From positions 186,001 to 250,000 of the forward strand of contig QZKY01000011.1 of NCBI GenBank assembly GCA_003605115.1: 64,000 nucleotides of DNA, written 5' to 3'. The stretch comes from Oxalobacter sp. (GTDB lineage: Bacteria; Pseudomonadota; Gammaproteobacteria; Burkholderiales; Burkholderiaceae_D). The position numbers were made by a program, and so were the translations under genes. Position 1 is the first letter of the stretch, and each line of letters starts with the position of its first letter. The notes under the pieces were generated by a model. It searched no databases and was not told where the DNA came from. It saw nothing but the letters and a program-made list of their open reading frames with translations. Positions 8,998 to 19,760 of the stretch are shown piece after piece.

Positions 8998-9858
8998 ATG
9001 GCGAATGATTCCGTAAAAATTACCGTCTTGGTGGATTATGCTGCAAAGGAAGGTCTGGAAACCGAACATGGTTTTGCAGCCTGGATAGACGTTGGGGACA
9101 AACATATTCTTTTTGATACCGGCCAGACGGGCGTGATGCAAATCAATGCGGGGAAGCTCGGTATCGATCTCAAGCAAGCAGAAGCCCTGGTGCTGAGCCA
9201 CGGCCATTTCGACCATACTGGGACGCTGCCCCAAGTGTTGGCTGAGAACCCAAAGTTGGAGGTGTATTTTGCACACGGCTTGCATATCGATCGTTACAGT
9301 TGCAAACCGGGCACCCCTGTTCGCTCCATCGGTATCCCTGAAGCGTCGCGTCAGGCGCTGGTGGCCTTGCCTGCCGAGCGACTCCATGAACTGAAATCAC
9401 CTTCCTATCTCATGCCTGGTATTGGATTGACGGGGCCCGTGCCACGCAAGTCAGATTTTGAGGACGTAGGCGGTCCTTTTTACCTTGATCCGGACAGCAT
9501 CAAGGACGACTTGATCGAAGACGATCAATCCATGTGGTTTGAAACCGATGACGGTCTGGTGATTTTACTGGGATGCTGTCACGCAGGATTGGCCAATACC
9601 ATCGATCATATTCGCAAGTTTTCCGGTATCCAGAAGGTCAAGGGGGTTATCGGCGGGATGCATCTGGTGAATGCAGATCAAAATCGTCTGGATCGTACCT
9701 TCAAGGTGATGGACGAGTGGAAGCCGCAATTCCTGGTGCCCTGTCACTGTACCGGCGCACCGCAAGCGCAACAGATGCAGGATGTGCTGGGCAAAGATAT
9801 CGTCAGCGTCGGTTTTGCCGGGATGGAAATCCCGATCGGCATTTTGCGTACAGCTTAA
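8998..9858 (+). CDS. MBL-fold metallo-hydrolase, COG1237 type (paralogue 2)
   Basis: This 286-aa MBL-fold hydrolase is very similar along its whole length to the product of 6191-7039. It shares the SHGHFDHTG metal motif, the DDQSMWFETDDGLV block, the LGCCHAGLANT histidine, GGMHL and PCHCTG. The ATG at 8998 follows a GGAGAG ribosome-binding site; an upstream in-frame TTG (8980) is rejected. Cytosolic. The two copies flank a diguanylate cyclase gene and probably arose by local duplication. A strong terminator lies 20 bp after the stop. Substrate unknown. Confidence 0.88.
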   Translation: MANDSVKITVLVDYAAKEGLETEHGFAAWIDVGDKHILFDTGQTGVMQINAGKLGIDLKQAEALVLSHGHFDHTGTLPQVLAENPKLEVYFAHGLHIDRYSCKPGTPVRSIGIPEASRQALVALPAERLHELKSPSYLMPGIGLTGPVPRKSDFEDVGGPFYLDPDSIKDDLIEDDQSMWFETDDGLVILLGCCHAGLANTIDHIRKFSGIQKVKGVIGGMHLVNADQNRLDRTFKVMDEWKPQFLVPCHCTGAPQAQQMQDVLGKDIVSVGFAGMEIPIGILRTA

Positions 9859-9876
9859 TCAAAACGTCCTACCCAT

Positions 9877-9907
9877 AAAAAAAGCCTCCGTGTACGGAGG
9901 CTTTCTT
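9877..9907. terminator. Bidirectional terminator between convergent genes
   Basis: A perfect hairpin, AAAGCCTCCG-TGTA-CGGAGGCTTT, is flanked by A-rich and T-rich sides. It lies between the ends of the convergent hydrolase (9858) and carbonic anhydrase (9928) genes and can terminate both. Confidence 0.9.
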
Positions 9908-9927
9908 CTTTTGCGAATGCTGAGAAA

Positions 9928-10692
9928 TTACTTGCTTACTTTGAGAACGCGGTCATTCAATGGTTGTACCGGACGCGCATTGTGGCTGTAGTACTTGCCG
10001 AAAGCGGCTATTTGCATCTTCGACACTTCCACCGGGGTTTTCATGACCATCCAGGTCACGTCTTCGCTACACGGCGGCGTGGTCAGCGAACCGGTGTACG
10101 CATAGTAGTGCTTGTTCTTCGGCAGGAATTTGGCGAGGTTGATCTTTACCTTGCTGACAGCGACTTCTTTGTCTTTTTGCTGCGGGATGTTTTTCCAGAT
10201 GGCTTTCAGGAATGAGTTTTCCTTGCCTTCTTTCATAAACACGCCCACAACGGCCAGTTTTCCATCGGCGCTCTTGTGTACCAAATGGGCGTTCATCGGG
10301 TAAGCCTTGCCATTGACGGTTTCTTCGCTCGGCTGATGGAAGTGCATCTGGAGCAGATTGTATTTTTTACCGTTCACGGTGATGGTGCTACCCGGTACAA
10401 AATTGGTCTGGATGGTATGGCCGTTGTCGATGATTTTCAGCTGCGAGCTCTTGTAGCTGAATTTAATCGGAGAGAGTTTGCTGACTTTGGCGCCGGTCAG
10501 GTCAATCGGCGATTGTTTACTACCGAGTTTGCACGTGGCGTACTCCGGCTTCAGATCACCCCAGTGTGCAGCGCCGATATTACCTTCGTATCCCCAGGCA
10601 TGCGCATGATCATGCCCTGTGCTGGAACAGCCAGAGAGCGCAATCGCGCCAAGCGCGAGAGCGATGGAAAGAAACTTTCGTTTAAGCAGCAT
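9928..10692 (-). CDS. Alpha-class carbonic anhydrase, predicted lipoprotein
   Basis: This 254-aa alpha-carbonic anhydrase interconverts CO2 and bicarbonate. It begins with a signal peptide ending in a lipobox (ALSGC, Cys at about 22), so it should be a lipid-anchored periplasmic or outer-membrane enzyme. The zinc ligands are visible in QMHFHQPSEE (HxH) and AHLVHK, and the LTTPPCSEDVTW block and SKQSPIDL are diagnostic for the alpha class. The ATG at 10692 has an AAGG ribosome-binding site; an upstream start at 10731 would add a poor signal sequence. It is transcribed toward the shared terminator at 9877-9907. Four 14-bp iterons lie about 180 bp upstream of its start. Confidence 0.95.
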   Translation of the reverse strand: MLLKRKFLSIALALGAIALSGCSSTGHDHAHAWGYEGNIGAAHWGDLKPEYATCKLGSKQSPIDLTGAKVSKLSPIKFSYKSSQLKIIDNGHTIQTNFVPGSTITVNGKKYNLLQMHFHQPSEETVNGKAYPMNAHLVHKSADGKLAVVGVFMKEGKENSFLKAIWKNIPQQKDKEVAVSKVKINLAKFLPKNKHYYAYTGSLTTPPCSEDVTWMVMKTPVEVSKMQIAAFGKYYSHNARPVQPLNDRVLKVSK

Positions 10693-10873
10693 AGGTAAAA
10701 CCTTTTTTAAAAGAGAAGTTATCAAATGCACCCGAAGTCAGCAATTTACGAATCTTTGGCTCGTCGTTTTTCTTTTCTGATTTCTTTATGGCGATGAAAA
10801 CGACAAAAACATTCATGAACGTGCTGCCACACTGTGCGCTGTCGATGCGTGTAGCGTCTGAAAAAATTCACTT

Positions 10874-10929
10874 AAACATGGGTTTATAGACATGCTTAAA
10901 TAAACATGTGCAAATATACATGTTTATTG
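10874..10929. repeat. Four 14-bp iterons (ACATG repeats) with an embedded inverted repeat
   Basis: ACATG occurs at 10876, 10890, 10904 and 10918, exactly 14 bp apart, with similar A/T-rich surroundings (AAACATGGGTTTAT, AGACATGCTTAAAT, AAACATGTGCAAAT, ATACATGTTTATTG). The last two units also form a perfect inverted repeat, AATAAACATGT / ACATGTTTATT (10899-10928). The array lies in the gap upstream of the carbonic anhydrase gene and downstream of the 11008-13203 gene. It could be an operator array or a terminator-like hairpin. Apart from this array, nothing else is evident in 10693-11007. Confidence 0.7.
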
Positions 10930-11007
10930 AAACAGGCAGAATACTGTTCGTCCATCCAGTTCGAATTTTGGATGGGGAAGCGGCGGAAGCACGAAGATGC
11001 GCGCTGT

Positions 11008-13203
11008 TTACGCCGCTTGTTTTTTGAGCAGGTCAATCAGGGATTGCGAGGGCATGGGTTTGTGGAAGTGGTAGCCTTGCATGGATTCACAGCCTGATTT
11101 TTTCAGGTAGCAGGCCTGCGCATCCGTTTCCACGCCTTCAGCAATCAGATTTAGCCCAAGGCCGCGTGCAATGGAAACAATGGCGAGCGCCACGGGGAAA
11201 TGCCCGTCGACCGATTGAATTTCACGCACGAACATTTGATCGATTTTGATCGTGTTGATCGGGAAGCGATGCAGATAGGCAAGCGACGAGTAACCCGTAC
11301 CAAAGTCGTCGATGGCGACACTGATCCCTAACTGAGAGAGCTTGTTAAGTTGCTCGATGGCGTATTGCGGATTGCGGATGCAAATATTTTCCGTGATTTC
11401 GACTTCAAACTGTTTTGGCGGGATGGCGTAATTTTCCAATGATTCCTGGATGTGTTCGAAAAGGTCGCTGTGATCCAACGCATTTGGAGAAATGTTGATC
11501 GCAACGCGGATGGGCGGGCAACCGGCCTTGATCATGGTGGACATGTCTTTGCAAACGGCTTCCAGCATCCATTCGCTCAACAAAGGCATCAAGCCATTTT
11601 CTTCTGCGAAGGGCAGGAACAGACCCGCTGACAACAAGCCGCGCACCGGGTGATTCCAGCGCATTAAGGCTTCGGCGCCGATAATTTTCCTGGTGGTGAA
11701 CTCGACTTGCGGTTGGTAGTACATTTCCAATTCATTGTTTTCCACGGCCAGGCGCAAGCTTTTTTCTTTTTCAGCTTTTTCTTGCGAGGCATTTTGCATG
11801 GACAAATCATAGAAGAGATAGCCGTCCTTGCCTTCCAGTTTCATTTGGGTCACGGCGATGTCTGCCAGACGTACCAGCTCGGTGGCGTCATCGCCATCGG
11901 AAGGGTAAACGGCGATGCCGATTCTGGCGGAAATAAACGCTTCCTGACCGTCGAGCAGGAAAGGTTTTTTCATGCATTTTAGAATTTCTCCTGCTTGCGT
12001 GGCGGCTTCCTGACGATTCTTGATGCACGGCACAATGATGGCAAATTCATCACCACCGTGGCGTGCCAGCAATCCACCCTCGCATAGGCAGGATTTGAGA
12101 CGTTTGGCGACCTGTCTCAACAATTCATCGCCTTTTGAATGTCCCAAAGTATCGTTGACGATCTTGAAGCGATGGAGGTTGATCAGCATGACCGCCAGTT
12201 TGATTTGGGTACGCCGTGCCTGGATGATGGACAAATGCAGTTGCTCGTTGAACAGGATGCGGTTTGGCAAGTCCGTGAGAATGTCGTGATAAGCCTGGTA
12301 GGTGATCAGTTCTTCCGCGCGTTTACGTTCAGTGACGTCGCGTGCTACAACGTAAGTGCCGTGGTATTCGTGCCTTCCCCTTTCATCCTCAGATGTGTAC
12401 ATGCCCATGGAGTTAAAGGAAATAGTCATCATCGACTGGTCGAATGTCAGTTCTTCATCATCGAGATGTTTGCCTCTCAGGCGCAATTCCACGTTGCGGG
12501 AAGCGCGATTGCTGGTGCGGCGTTCATTGAAGACGTATTGCGCTCTTGGCTGGTCGTCCTCATGCACAATGATCGAATAATGTTTGCCCAGCAATTCGTC
12601 TTGGGTGTACCCCAAAACCTGTTGGGCGCGTTCATTAACGAAAGTAAAACACCCATCCCTGTTCAGGGTGTAGATGATGTCTGGCGAGTTGTCGACAAGG
12701 TTGCGATAAATTTTTTCCGAGTATTCAAGACGAACCGCAATTTGACGGTTTCTTTCTTCGAGCGCGCGCTTTTCAAGGGCATTCTCGATTTTGTTCAGTA
12801 ACTGCTCGGATGGGTAGGGCTTGCGCAAATAACCGTATGCGCCGCGCTGCAAAGCGCCGATAGCCGACTCGATATTGGTTTCACCGCTCAAAACAATAGT
12901 GGTGACATCAATCTGGTGTTCATTGATGAAGTCCATGATGTCAAGACCATGCATGTCACCCAGATTCAAGTCCAGCAAAACAATGTCATAAGGTTTTTCC
13001 AGGAGATGCGTTTGTGCTTCAGCGCCGCTCGTCGCCAGGGTCATGTTAAAGCCGCGTCCTTCAAGGAGGCTATGAAGACTTTCGAGTGTACGAATGTCAT
13101 CGTCAATGAGCAGGAATGATGGATTCGGGGTGGCGCTGCATTGGGGTGGAAGACTGATGCATCCGAGCGCAAAATCCATGCTGTTGTGGCTGTTGCTGGG
13201 CAT
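11008..13203 (-). CDS. Response regulator with PAS, GGDEF and EAL domains
   Basis: This 731-aa protein is a c-di-GMP signalling response regulator. An N-terminal receiver domain (~28-150) has the acidic pocket LIDDD and a phospho-acceptor Asp in LLDLNLGD (D78), plus the conserved Lys in LRKPYPS. A PAS domain (~175-310, ends VTERKRAEE) is followed by a GGDEF domain with an intact RHGGDEF but no RxxD I-site at the usual distance. The C-terminal EAL domain has EALMRWNHP, EITENI, DDFGTGYSSL and IAEGVET, consistent with active phosphodiesterase. The gene begins about 23 bp after the stop of the HDOD-GAF histidine kinase, so the two form a two-component pair. An in-frame TTG at 13224 is an alternative start. 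Confidence 0.93.
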   Translation of the reverse strand: MPSNSHNSMDFALGCISLPPQCSATPNPSFLLIDDDIRTLESLHSLLEGRGFNMTLATSGAEAQTHLLEKPYDIVLLDLNLGDMHGLDIMDFINEHQIDVTTIVLSGETNIESAIGALQRGAYGYLRKPYPSEQLLNKIENALEKRALEERNRQIAVRLEYSEKIYRNLVDNSPDIIYTLNRDGCFTFVNERAQQVLGYTQDELLGKHYSIIVHEDDQPRAQYVFNERRTSNRASRNVELRLRGKHLDDEELTFDQSMMTISFNSMGMYTSEDERGRHEYHGTYVVARDVTERKRAEELITYQAYHDILTDLPNRILFNEQLHLSIIQARRTQIKLAVMLINLHRFKIVNDTLGHSKGDELLRQVAKRLKSCLCEGGLLARHGGDEFAIIVPCIKNRQEAATQAGEILKCMKKPFLLDGQEAFISARIGIAVYPSDGDDATELVRLADIAVTQMKLEGKDGYLFYDLSMQNASQEKAEKEKSLRLAVENNELEMYYQPQVEFTTRKIIGAEALMRWNHPVRGLLSAGLFLPFAEENGLMPLLSEWMLEAVCKDMSTMIKAGCPPIRVAINISPNALDHSDLFEHIQESLENYAIPPKQFEVEITENICIRNPQYAIEQLNKLSQLGISVAIDDFGTGYSSLAYLHRFPINTIKIDQMFVREIQSVDGHFPVALAIVSIARGLGLNLIAEGVETDAQACYLKKSGCESMQGYHFHKPMPSQSLIDLLKKQAA

Positions 13204-13226
13204 AGTGTGATCGTATCGCTGCAAAG

Positions 13227-15350
13227 TTATGATGCTGTTACTGGTGGAGCCGGGTTACCTTTTTCACTGCGTACCGGGACGAGAATTTCAAATGACGTTC
13301 CATTGCTACTGCTTCGACAGTTGATAAATCCGTTGATGTCTTTGACCAAATCCTGAACGATGGCCAAACCGAGACCTTGATGCTCGCCCCCTTTTTTACT
13401 AGAGACAGGCATGAACATTTTTTCCAGCACGTCTGACGGGATGCCGGAGCCAGTATCTTTGACAGCGAGATTGATATAAAGCCGCCCGTTAAGATTGACG
13501 TGCCCCTGATTGGCGATCAGGACGTCGCCGCCATTAGGCATGGCCTCGATGGCATTTTTCAGAAGGTTTAGCAGGATTTGCCAGATTTTTCCATCGTCGT
13601 ATTCTGTCGCGCTGGCGTGAGGGTTTGATTTGGTGGTGATCTTTATCGATGGTGGGGCAAATCCGGATTCGCGCAGCATTCTTGAAATGTCGTCGATGAT
13701 CTGGTTGACGTTCGCTGGTTCCTGATTGAGTGTCGGTTGTGGGTCGACAAATTTCCGAATGATTTTGCTGACGCGCTCGATTTCTTCGTTGAGGATGGTA
13801 ATTTCGCTGCCAATGGGTTGTTGCTTGCGAAGCTTTTCATTCAATACCGTCAGATAGTTTCGGATGACGGTAAGGGGATTGTTTGCTTCGTGCGCGATTT
13901 TGCGGGAGGAGAGTTTGAATTCGTCCACGGCATTGGCAGTCAGGGTGCGCATCTCTTCCTGTTTTCGTCGCAGCCCAAGCAAGGCTGAAGCAGCTTGCGC
14001 GCCGAAAACTTGCAGGAAACGTACACCGTTCTGCAATTCCGGAATTTTCATCGGCAAAACTTTGCCAGTCAGTACGCCTACGCATTCTCCCTCGGTGATA
14101 AGGGGAATGCTGGCGATCGCGTCTGCGTGCAGCAGCTTCATCAAGGGTTCTTCAGGAGTGGAGTGGTTGCTCTGATTGATAAATACCGGGCGTTTTTCCG
14201 CCACGGAGGCTGCAATTTCGCCGCCACGTTTCAGGCGTAAGGAAAATCCAGCCCATTGTTGCTGGTGTTCGAGGTTGGGGTTGATGTTTAGCACCTGGTT
14301 GGGCGCATCCAGCATCAGGATGATGGCGTCGCTGATATCGAAAAGGATATTGGCTGACTGGGCGATGGTTCTGAGCAGGCCAGTCTCGCTCGTTTGCTTT
14401 GAAAAATTGCGCTCAGTTTCAGAAGCTTGTACGACATGGTGAAGTTCGTCTTTCAGTTTTCTCTGCACAGAAGAAGATTGCGTGCGGGTTTTTTCCAGTA
14501 CGGAATCTGCGCCGGGTTCAAGATCAATGCCCAGGAATTCAGCAGCTTCATGAACTTTTTGAGCCGCACCATCTTGAATCGGCTTCAGATCATCCGGTAT
14601 CAAGCTGCACAATCTTGCGGCATCCATGACTTCCGGTGCGTCCCAGGAATGGCAGGAAAGTACATGCGACAAATAGACGACTCGCACGAGCAGGCTGGTT
14701 TTTTCGATACGTGTCACAGGTTCATGGTGATACAAAATACTGTCGGCAACGTTTTGCCCGAGTTTCCAGCGGTCGGCCATCCACGCGCCGGCTTCCTGAT
14801 GGGTGATTTGCAACTCCTTTTGTTCCAGCGCACACAATTCATTGTCGTCGTCCGCCATGAAATAAGGCGCGTATTTATTGGGCGAGACGGCGAGAAAAGC
14901 GATGCGACCCACATCGTGCAGTAACCCGCACAGATAAGCCTCATCAATATTGGGGTAGCCTGTTTTTCTGGCAACATCACGCGCCAAGACCGCATTGGTC
15001 AGGGAATGTTGCCAGAACTTGCAAAGGTTCACCGAAGCGGAGGTTGTTAAGTGGCTAAGGGTTTGAAAGACTGATTCGCTGATGACCAAGGTGCGGATCA
15101 TGTCCGTGCCAAGCGTCATGAGCGATTGCTCCAGACGAATTTTTTGCCCGGGGCGATAGTAAGCTGAACTGTTGGCGACCCCCAGAATTTTGGCGGCAAC
15201 GGCCGGGTCTTTGGAAACCAGCTCTGCAATTTCGGCGATACCTACCCGTTCGGTACGGCAGTACTCGATCAGCTTGAGCAGGATGTGCGGCAAAGGTGGC
15301 AGACGAACTACCAGCAGGCGTTTCCGAATGTCTTGACCAGCGTGGGGCAT
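13227..15350 (-). CDS. HDOD-GAF sensor histidine kinase
   Basis: This 707-aa protein combines an N-terminal HDOD domain (~15-215, with LPPLPHILLKLIEY and GLLHDVGRIAFLA), a GAF-like domain (~320-465), a dimerisation/phospho-acceptor helix with the H-box HEANNPLTV (His487), and a HATPase domain with N-box NLLKNAIEAMPNGG, G1 DTGSGIP and G2 GLGLAIV. No membrane segments are seen, so it is a soluble sensor kinase. It is translated just upstream of the receiver-GGDEF-EAL gene on the same strand, its probable phosphotransfer partner. HDOD domains are regulatory (HD-like but usually without phosphodiesterase activity). The ligand of the GAF domain is unknown. Confidence 0.92.
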   Translation of the reverse strand: MPHAGQDIRKRLLVVRLPPLPHILLKLIEYCRTERVGIAEIAELVSKDPAVAAKILGVANSSAYYRPGQKIRLEQSLMTLGTDMIRTLVISESVFQTLSHLTTSASVNLCKFWQHSLTNAVLARDVARKTGYPNIDEAYLCGLLHDVGRIAFLAVSPNKYAPYFMADDDNELCALEQKELQITHQEAGAWMADRWKLGQNVADSILYHHEPVTRIEKTSLLVRVVYLSHVLSCHSWDAPEVMDAARLCSLIPDDLKPIQDGAAQKVHEAAEFLGIDLEPGADSVLEKTRTQSSSVQRKLKDELHHVVQASETERNFSKQTSETGLLRTIAQSANILFDISDAIILMLDAPNQVLNINPNLEHQQQWAGFSLRLKRGGEIAASVAEKRPVFINQSNHSTPEEPLMKLLHADAIASIPLITEGECVGVLTGKVLPMKIPELQNGVRFLQVFGAQAASALLGLRRKQEEMRTLTANAVDEFKLSSRKIAHEANNPLTVIRNYLTVLNEKLRKQQPIGSEITILNEEIERVSKIIRKFVDPQPTLNQEPANVNQIIDDISRMLRESGFAPPSIKITTKSNPHASATEYDDGKIWQILLNLLKNAIEAMPNGGDVLIANQGHVNLNGRLYINLAVKDTGSGIPSDVLEKMFMPVSSKKGGEHQGLGLAIVQDLVKDINGFINCRSSSNGTSFEILVPVRSEKGNPAPPVTAS

Positions 15351-15746
15351 GATGGACTTTAAGCTTTTGAGTTCTGATTAGATAGTAACAACGGCATTTT
15401 CACCAGAAAATTTAGTTGCATAGAGTCAATATTATAGAAAAAACTTCATTATTTCTACCTAGAAACGAAATTATTTCCATATTTACAATCTGAAAGTGTT
15501 TCATTGTGGCATTTTCATGGGGGAGCGGTTTTGCGCTGGCGCATACCCATCCCGGATTCCTATGCAAAAGGGCGACACTTCCATTTGCTGTCAAAATCCA
15601 CGGTTCTCACAGCGTGTTTTGTGTGTAATGCATAGGCGGTTCACGGGCTGATGAAAGATACGGGTAGTGCAACTTATCCCGTATAATTTCCGTCTTTGTC
15701 GTCTCTGCATTTACTCGGCATCCACTCCGTATCTATTTTGGTTCCC
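15351..15746 (+). promoter_or_regulatory. alaS upstream region with a consensus -10 box
   Basis: This 396-bp gap separates the divergent histidine kinase and alaS genes. A perfect TATAAT at 15682-15687 would place transcription start near 15694, giving alaS a leader of about 50 nt. No good -35 hexamer is seen at the right distance. The half nearer the kinase is A+T-rich and presumably holds that gene's promoter. No riboswitch or repeat was recognised. Confidence 0.5.
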
Positions 15747-18359
<2,613 letters not shown>

Positions 18360-18363
18360 TTTT

Positions 18364-18404
18364 CACCCCCTCTCCCCTCGCGGGAGAGGGTTGGGGTGAG
18401 GGGG
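18364..18404. repeat. REP-like G/C palindrome
   Basis: A hairpin with perfect arms CCCTCTCCC / GGGAGAGGG (18368-18390) is extended by CACCCC / GGGGTG. It lies directly after the alaS stop and before the TusA-like gene. Elements of this composition are common intergenic repeats in betaproteobacteria. It may also weaken read-through or stabilise the alaS 3' end. Confidence 0.75.
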
Positions 18405-18415
18405 CTGTAAAAATA

Positions 18416-18643
18416 ATGGAATTCCAAAAAGATCTCGATGCGCGTAATCTGAATTGCCCGTTGCCGATCCTGCGCGCCAAGAAAGCGCTTGCAGACATGA
18501 CGAGCGGGCAGGTGTTGCGCATCGTGACGACTGATCCCAACTCGGTGAAAGATTTTCAGGCCTTTGCCAAGCAGACGGGCAATGAAGTTCTGGAACATCA
18601 CCAGCATGATAAAGAATACGAATTCTTTATGAAGCGGAAATAA
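18416..18643 (+). CDS. TusA-like sulfurtransferase / sulfur-carrier protein
   Basis: This 75-aa protein has the TusA/SirA fold signature CPLPILRAKKAL near the N terminus (CPxP), with the conserved cysteine that carries persulfide sulfur. The C-terminal half (TDPNSVKDFQAFAKQTGNEV) matches the family. Members pass sulfur in tRNA thiolation, molybdenum cofactor synthesis or sulfur oxidation; which role applies is unclear. The ATG at 18416 begins the family's typical N terminus, and an open frame upstream only reads through the REP element. It follows alaS by 56 bp and may be co-transcribed. Confidence 0.9.
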   Translation: MEFQKDLDARNLNCPLPILRAKKALADMTSGQVLRIVTTDPNSVKDFQAFAKQTGNEVLEHHQHDKEYEFFMKRK

Positions 18644-18647
18644 CTGC

Positions 18648-18707
18648 GGAAAATTCGGGGTCAGAGTAATTTACGCTGCGCGTAAAAAAACTCTGACCCC
18701 GGTTTCC
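18648..18707 (+). repeat. Dispersed GGGGTCAGAG palindromic repeat, copy A
   Basis: An element of about 60 bp with outer arms GGGGTCAGAG / CTCTGACCCC and an inner TTACGC-TGC-GCGTAA stem, bordered by AAAATTC on the left and GGTTTCC on the right. Close copies occur at 27456, 46200, 46930 and 48158, with an inverted copy at 18738. It follows the TusA-like gene. Confidence 0.85.
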
Positions 18708-18737
18708 CGCTACGAATTTTATGCTGAACCTCAGGGA

Positions 18738-18799
18738 GGAAAACCGGGGTCGGCAGTCAAATATCGCGAAGCGAATTTTGACTCTGACCCCGAATTTTC
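18738..18799 (-). repeat. Dispersed GGGGTCAGAG palindromic repeat, copy B (inverted)
   Basis: This copy has the opposite orientation to copy A. It starts GGAAAACCGGGGTC and ends GACTCTGACCCCGAATTTTC, with a divergent core around CGCGAAGCG. Copies A and B together form a larger inverted pair between the TusA-like gene and etfB, resembling a REPIN arrangement. Confidence 0.75.
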
Positions 18800-18835
18800 G
18801 ACCGAGGAGACAAAGAAAATTTTGCATCAAAAAAC

Positions 18836-19585
18836 ATGAAAATTCTGGTACCCATCAAACGCGTCATTGATGTTAACGTCAAAGTGCGCGTCAAAGCCGA
18901 CGGCAGCGGTGTTGAAATGGCAAACGCTAAAATGTCGATGAATCCTTTCGATGAAATCGCCATCGAAGAAGCCGTGCGTCAAAAAGAAGCGGGCAAGGCA
19001 AGCGAAGTGATCGCCGTTTCCTGCGGAACCGCGCAAAACCAGCAAGTGCTGATTCCCGCCATGGCGGTGGGTGCCGATCGCGCCATTCTTGTGCAAACGG
19101 ATGTTGAGTTGCAATCACTCGCTGTGGCAAAACTGTTGAAAGTTATTGCAGAGAAAGAGCAACCACAACTGATTTTGCTCGGCAAGCAATCGACAGACGA
19201 CGATGCCAATCAAACGGGTCAAATGCTCGCCGCTTTGCTCGGTTGGCCGCAAGCGACCTTTGCATCAAAGTTGGTGATCGAAGGCGACAAGGCCATCGTC
19301 ACCCGCGAAGTGGATGGCGGCCAGGAAACACTGGCGCTGACCTTGCCCGCAATCGTCACCGCCGATTTGCGATTGAACGAACCGCGTTACGTCACCTTGC
19401 CGAATTTGATGAAGGCGAAGAAAAAACCGCTGGAAACGATTCATGCAGCCGATCTCGGCGTGGATGTCACGCCGCGCATCAAGACGCTGAAAGTTTCGGA
19501 GCCGCCAGCACGCAAGGCGGGTGTGATGGTGCCGGATATTGCGACGCTGGTGGCGAAGTTGAAGAATGAGGCGAAGGTTATTTAG
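18836..19585 (+). CDS. etfB: Electron transfer flavoprotein beta subunit
   Basis: This 249-aa EtfB starts with the family hallmark [20 protein letters not shown] and has [14 protein letters not shown], the AMP-binding region [18 protein letters not shown], and [29 protein letters not shown], the recognition-loop region that docks with acyl-CoA dehydrogenases. With EtfA it forms the FAD/AMP heterodimer that carries electrons from dehydrogenases to ETF-ubiquinone oxidoreductase. The start is the ATG at 18836. It precedes etfA by 175 bp, and that gap carries a paired palindromic repeat. Confidence 0.97.
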   Translation: MKILVPIKRVIDVNVKVRVKADGSGVEMANAKMSMNPFDEIAIEEAVRQKEAGKASEVIAVSCGTAQNQQVLIPAMAVGADRAILVQTDVELQSLAVAKLLKVIAEKEQPQLILLGKQSTDDDANQTGQMLAALLGWPQATFASKLVIEGDKAIVTREVDGGQETLALTLPAIVTADLRLNEPRYVTLPNLMKAKKKPLETIHAADLGVDVTPRIKTLKVSEPPARKAGVMVPDIATLVAKLKNEAKVI

Positions 19586-19646
19586 AGAATTTTTCTTGCA
19601 CCTATATTTAAATGGTGGCTGATTTTTTTTGCGACAACGCTCAAAT

Positions 19647-19742
19647 CGTCATTCCAGCGAAAGCTGGAATCCAGTGTCTTTGGGGTTTTTACAGATAGTT
19701 TTTGGAAACGCCACTGGACCCCAGCCTTCGCTGGGGTGACTG
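19647..19742. repeat. Paired ATTCC-type inverted repeats between etfB and etfA
   Basis: The left unit is ATTCCAGC-GAAA-GCTGGAAT followed by CCAGTG. The right unit is CCCCAGC-CTTC-GCTGGGG preceded by CCACTGG. The two units face each other, with about 40 bp between them. This is the widespread repeat type seen in beta- and gammaproteobacteria and reminiscent of neisserial dRS3. It separates two genes of one functional operon. Confidence 0.75.
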
Positions 19743-19760
19743 CAATTTTAAGGATAGAAA

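Noticed and set aside
10874-10929. Reading the ACATG iterons as a CRISPR array
   Set aside because: The unit is 14 bp with no spacers and no cas genes are nearby. No CRISPR array was seen anywhere in the window.
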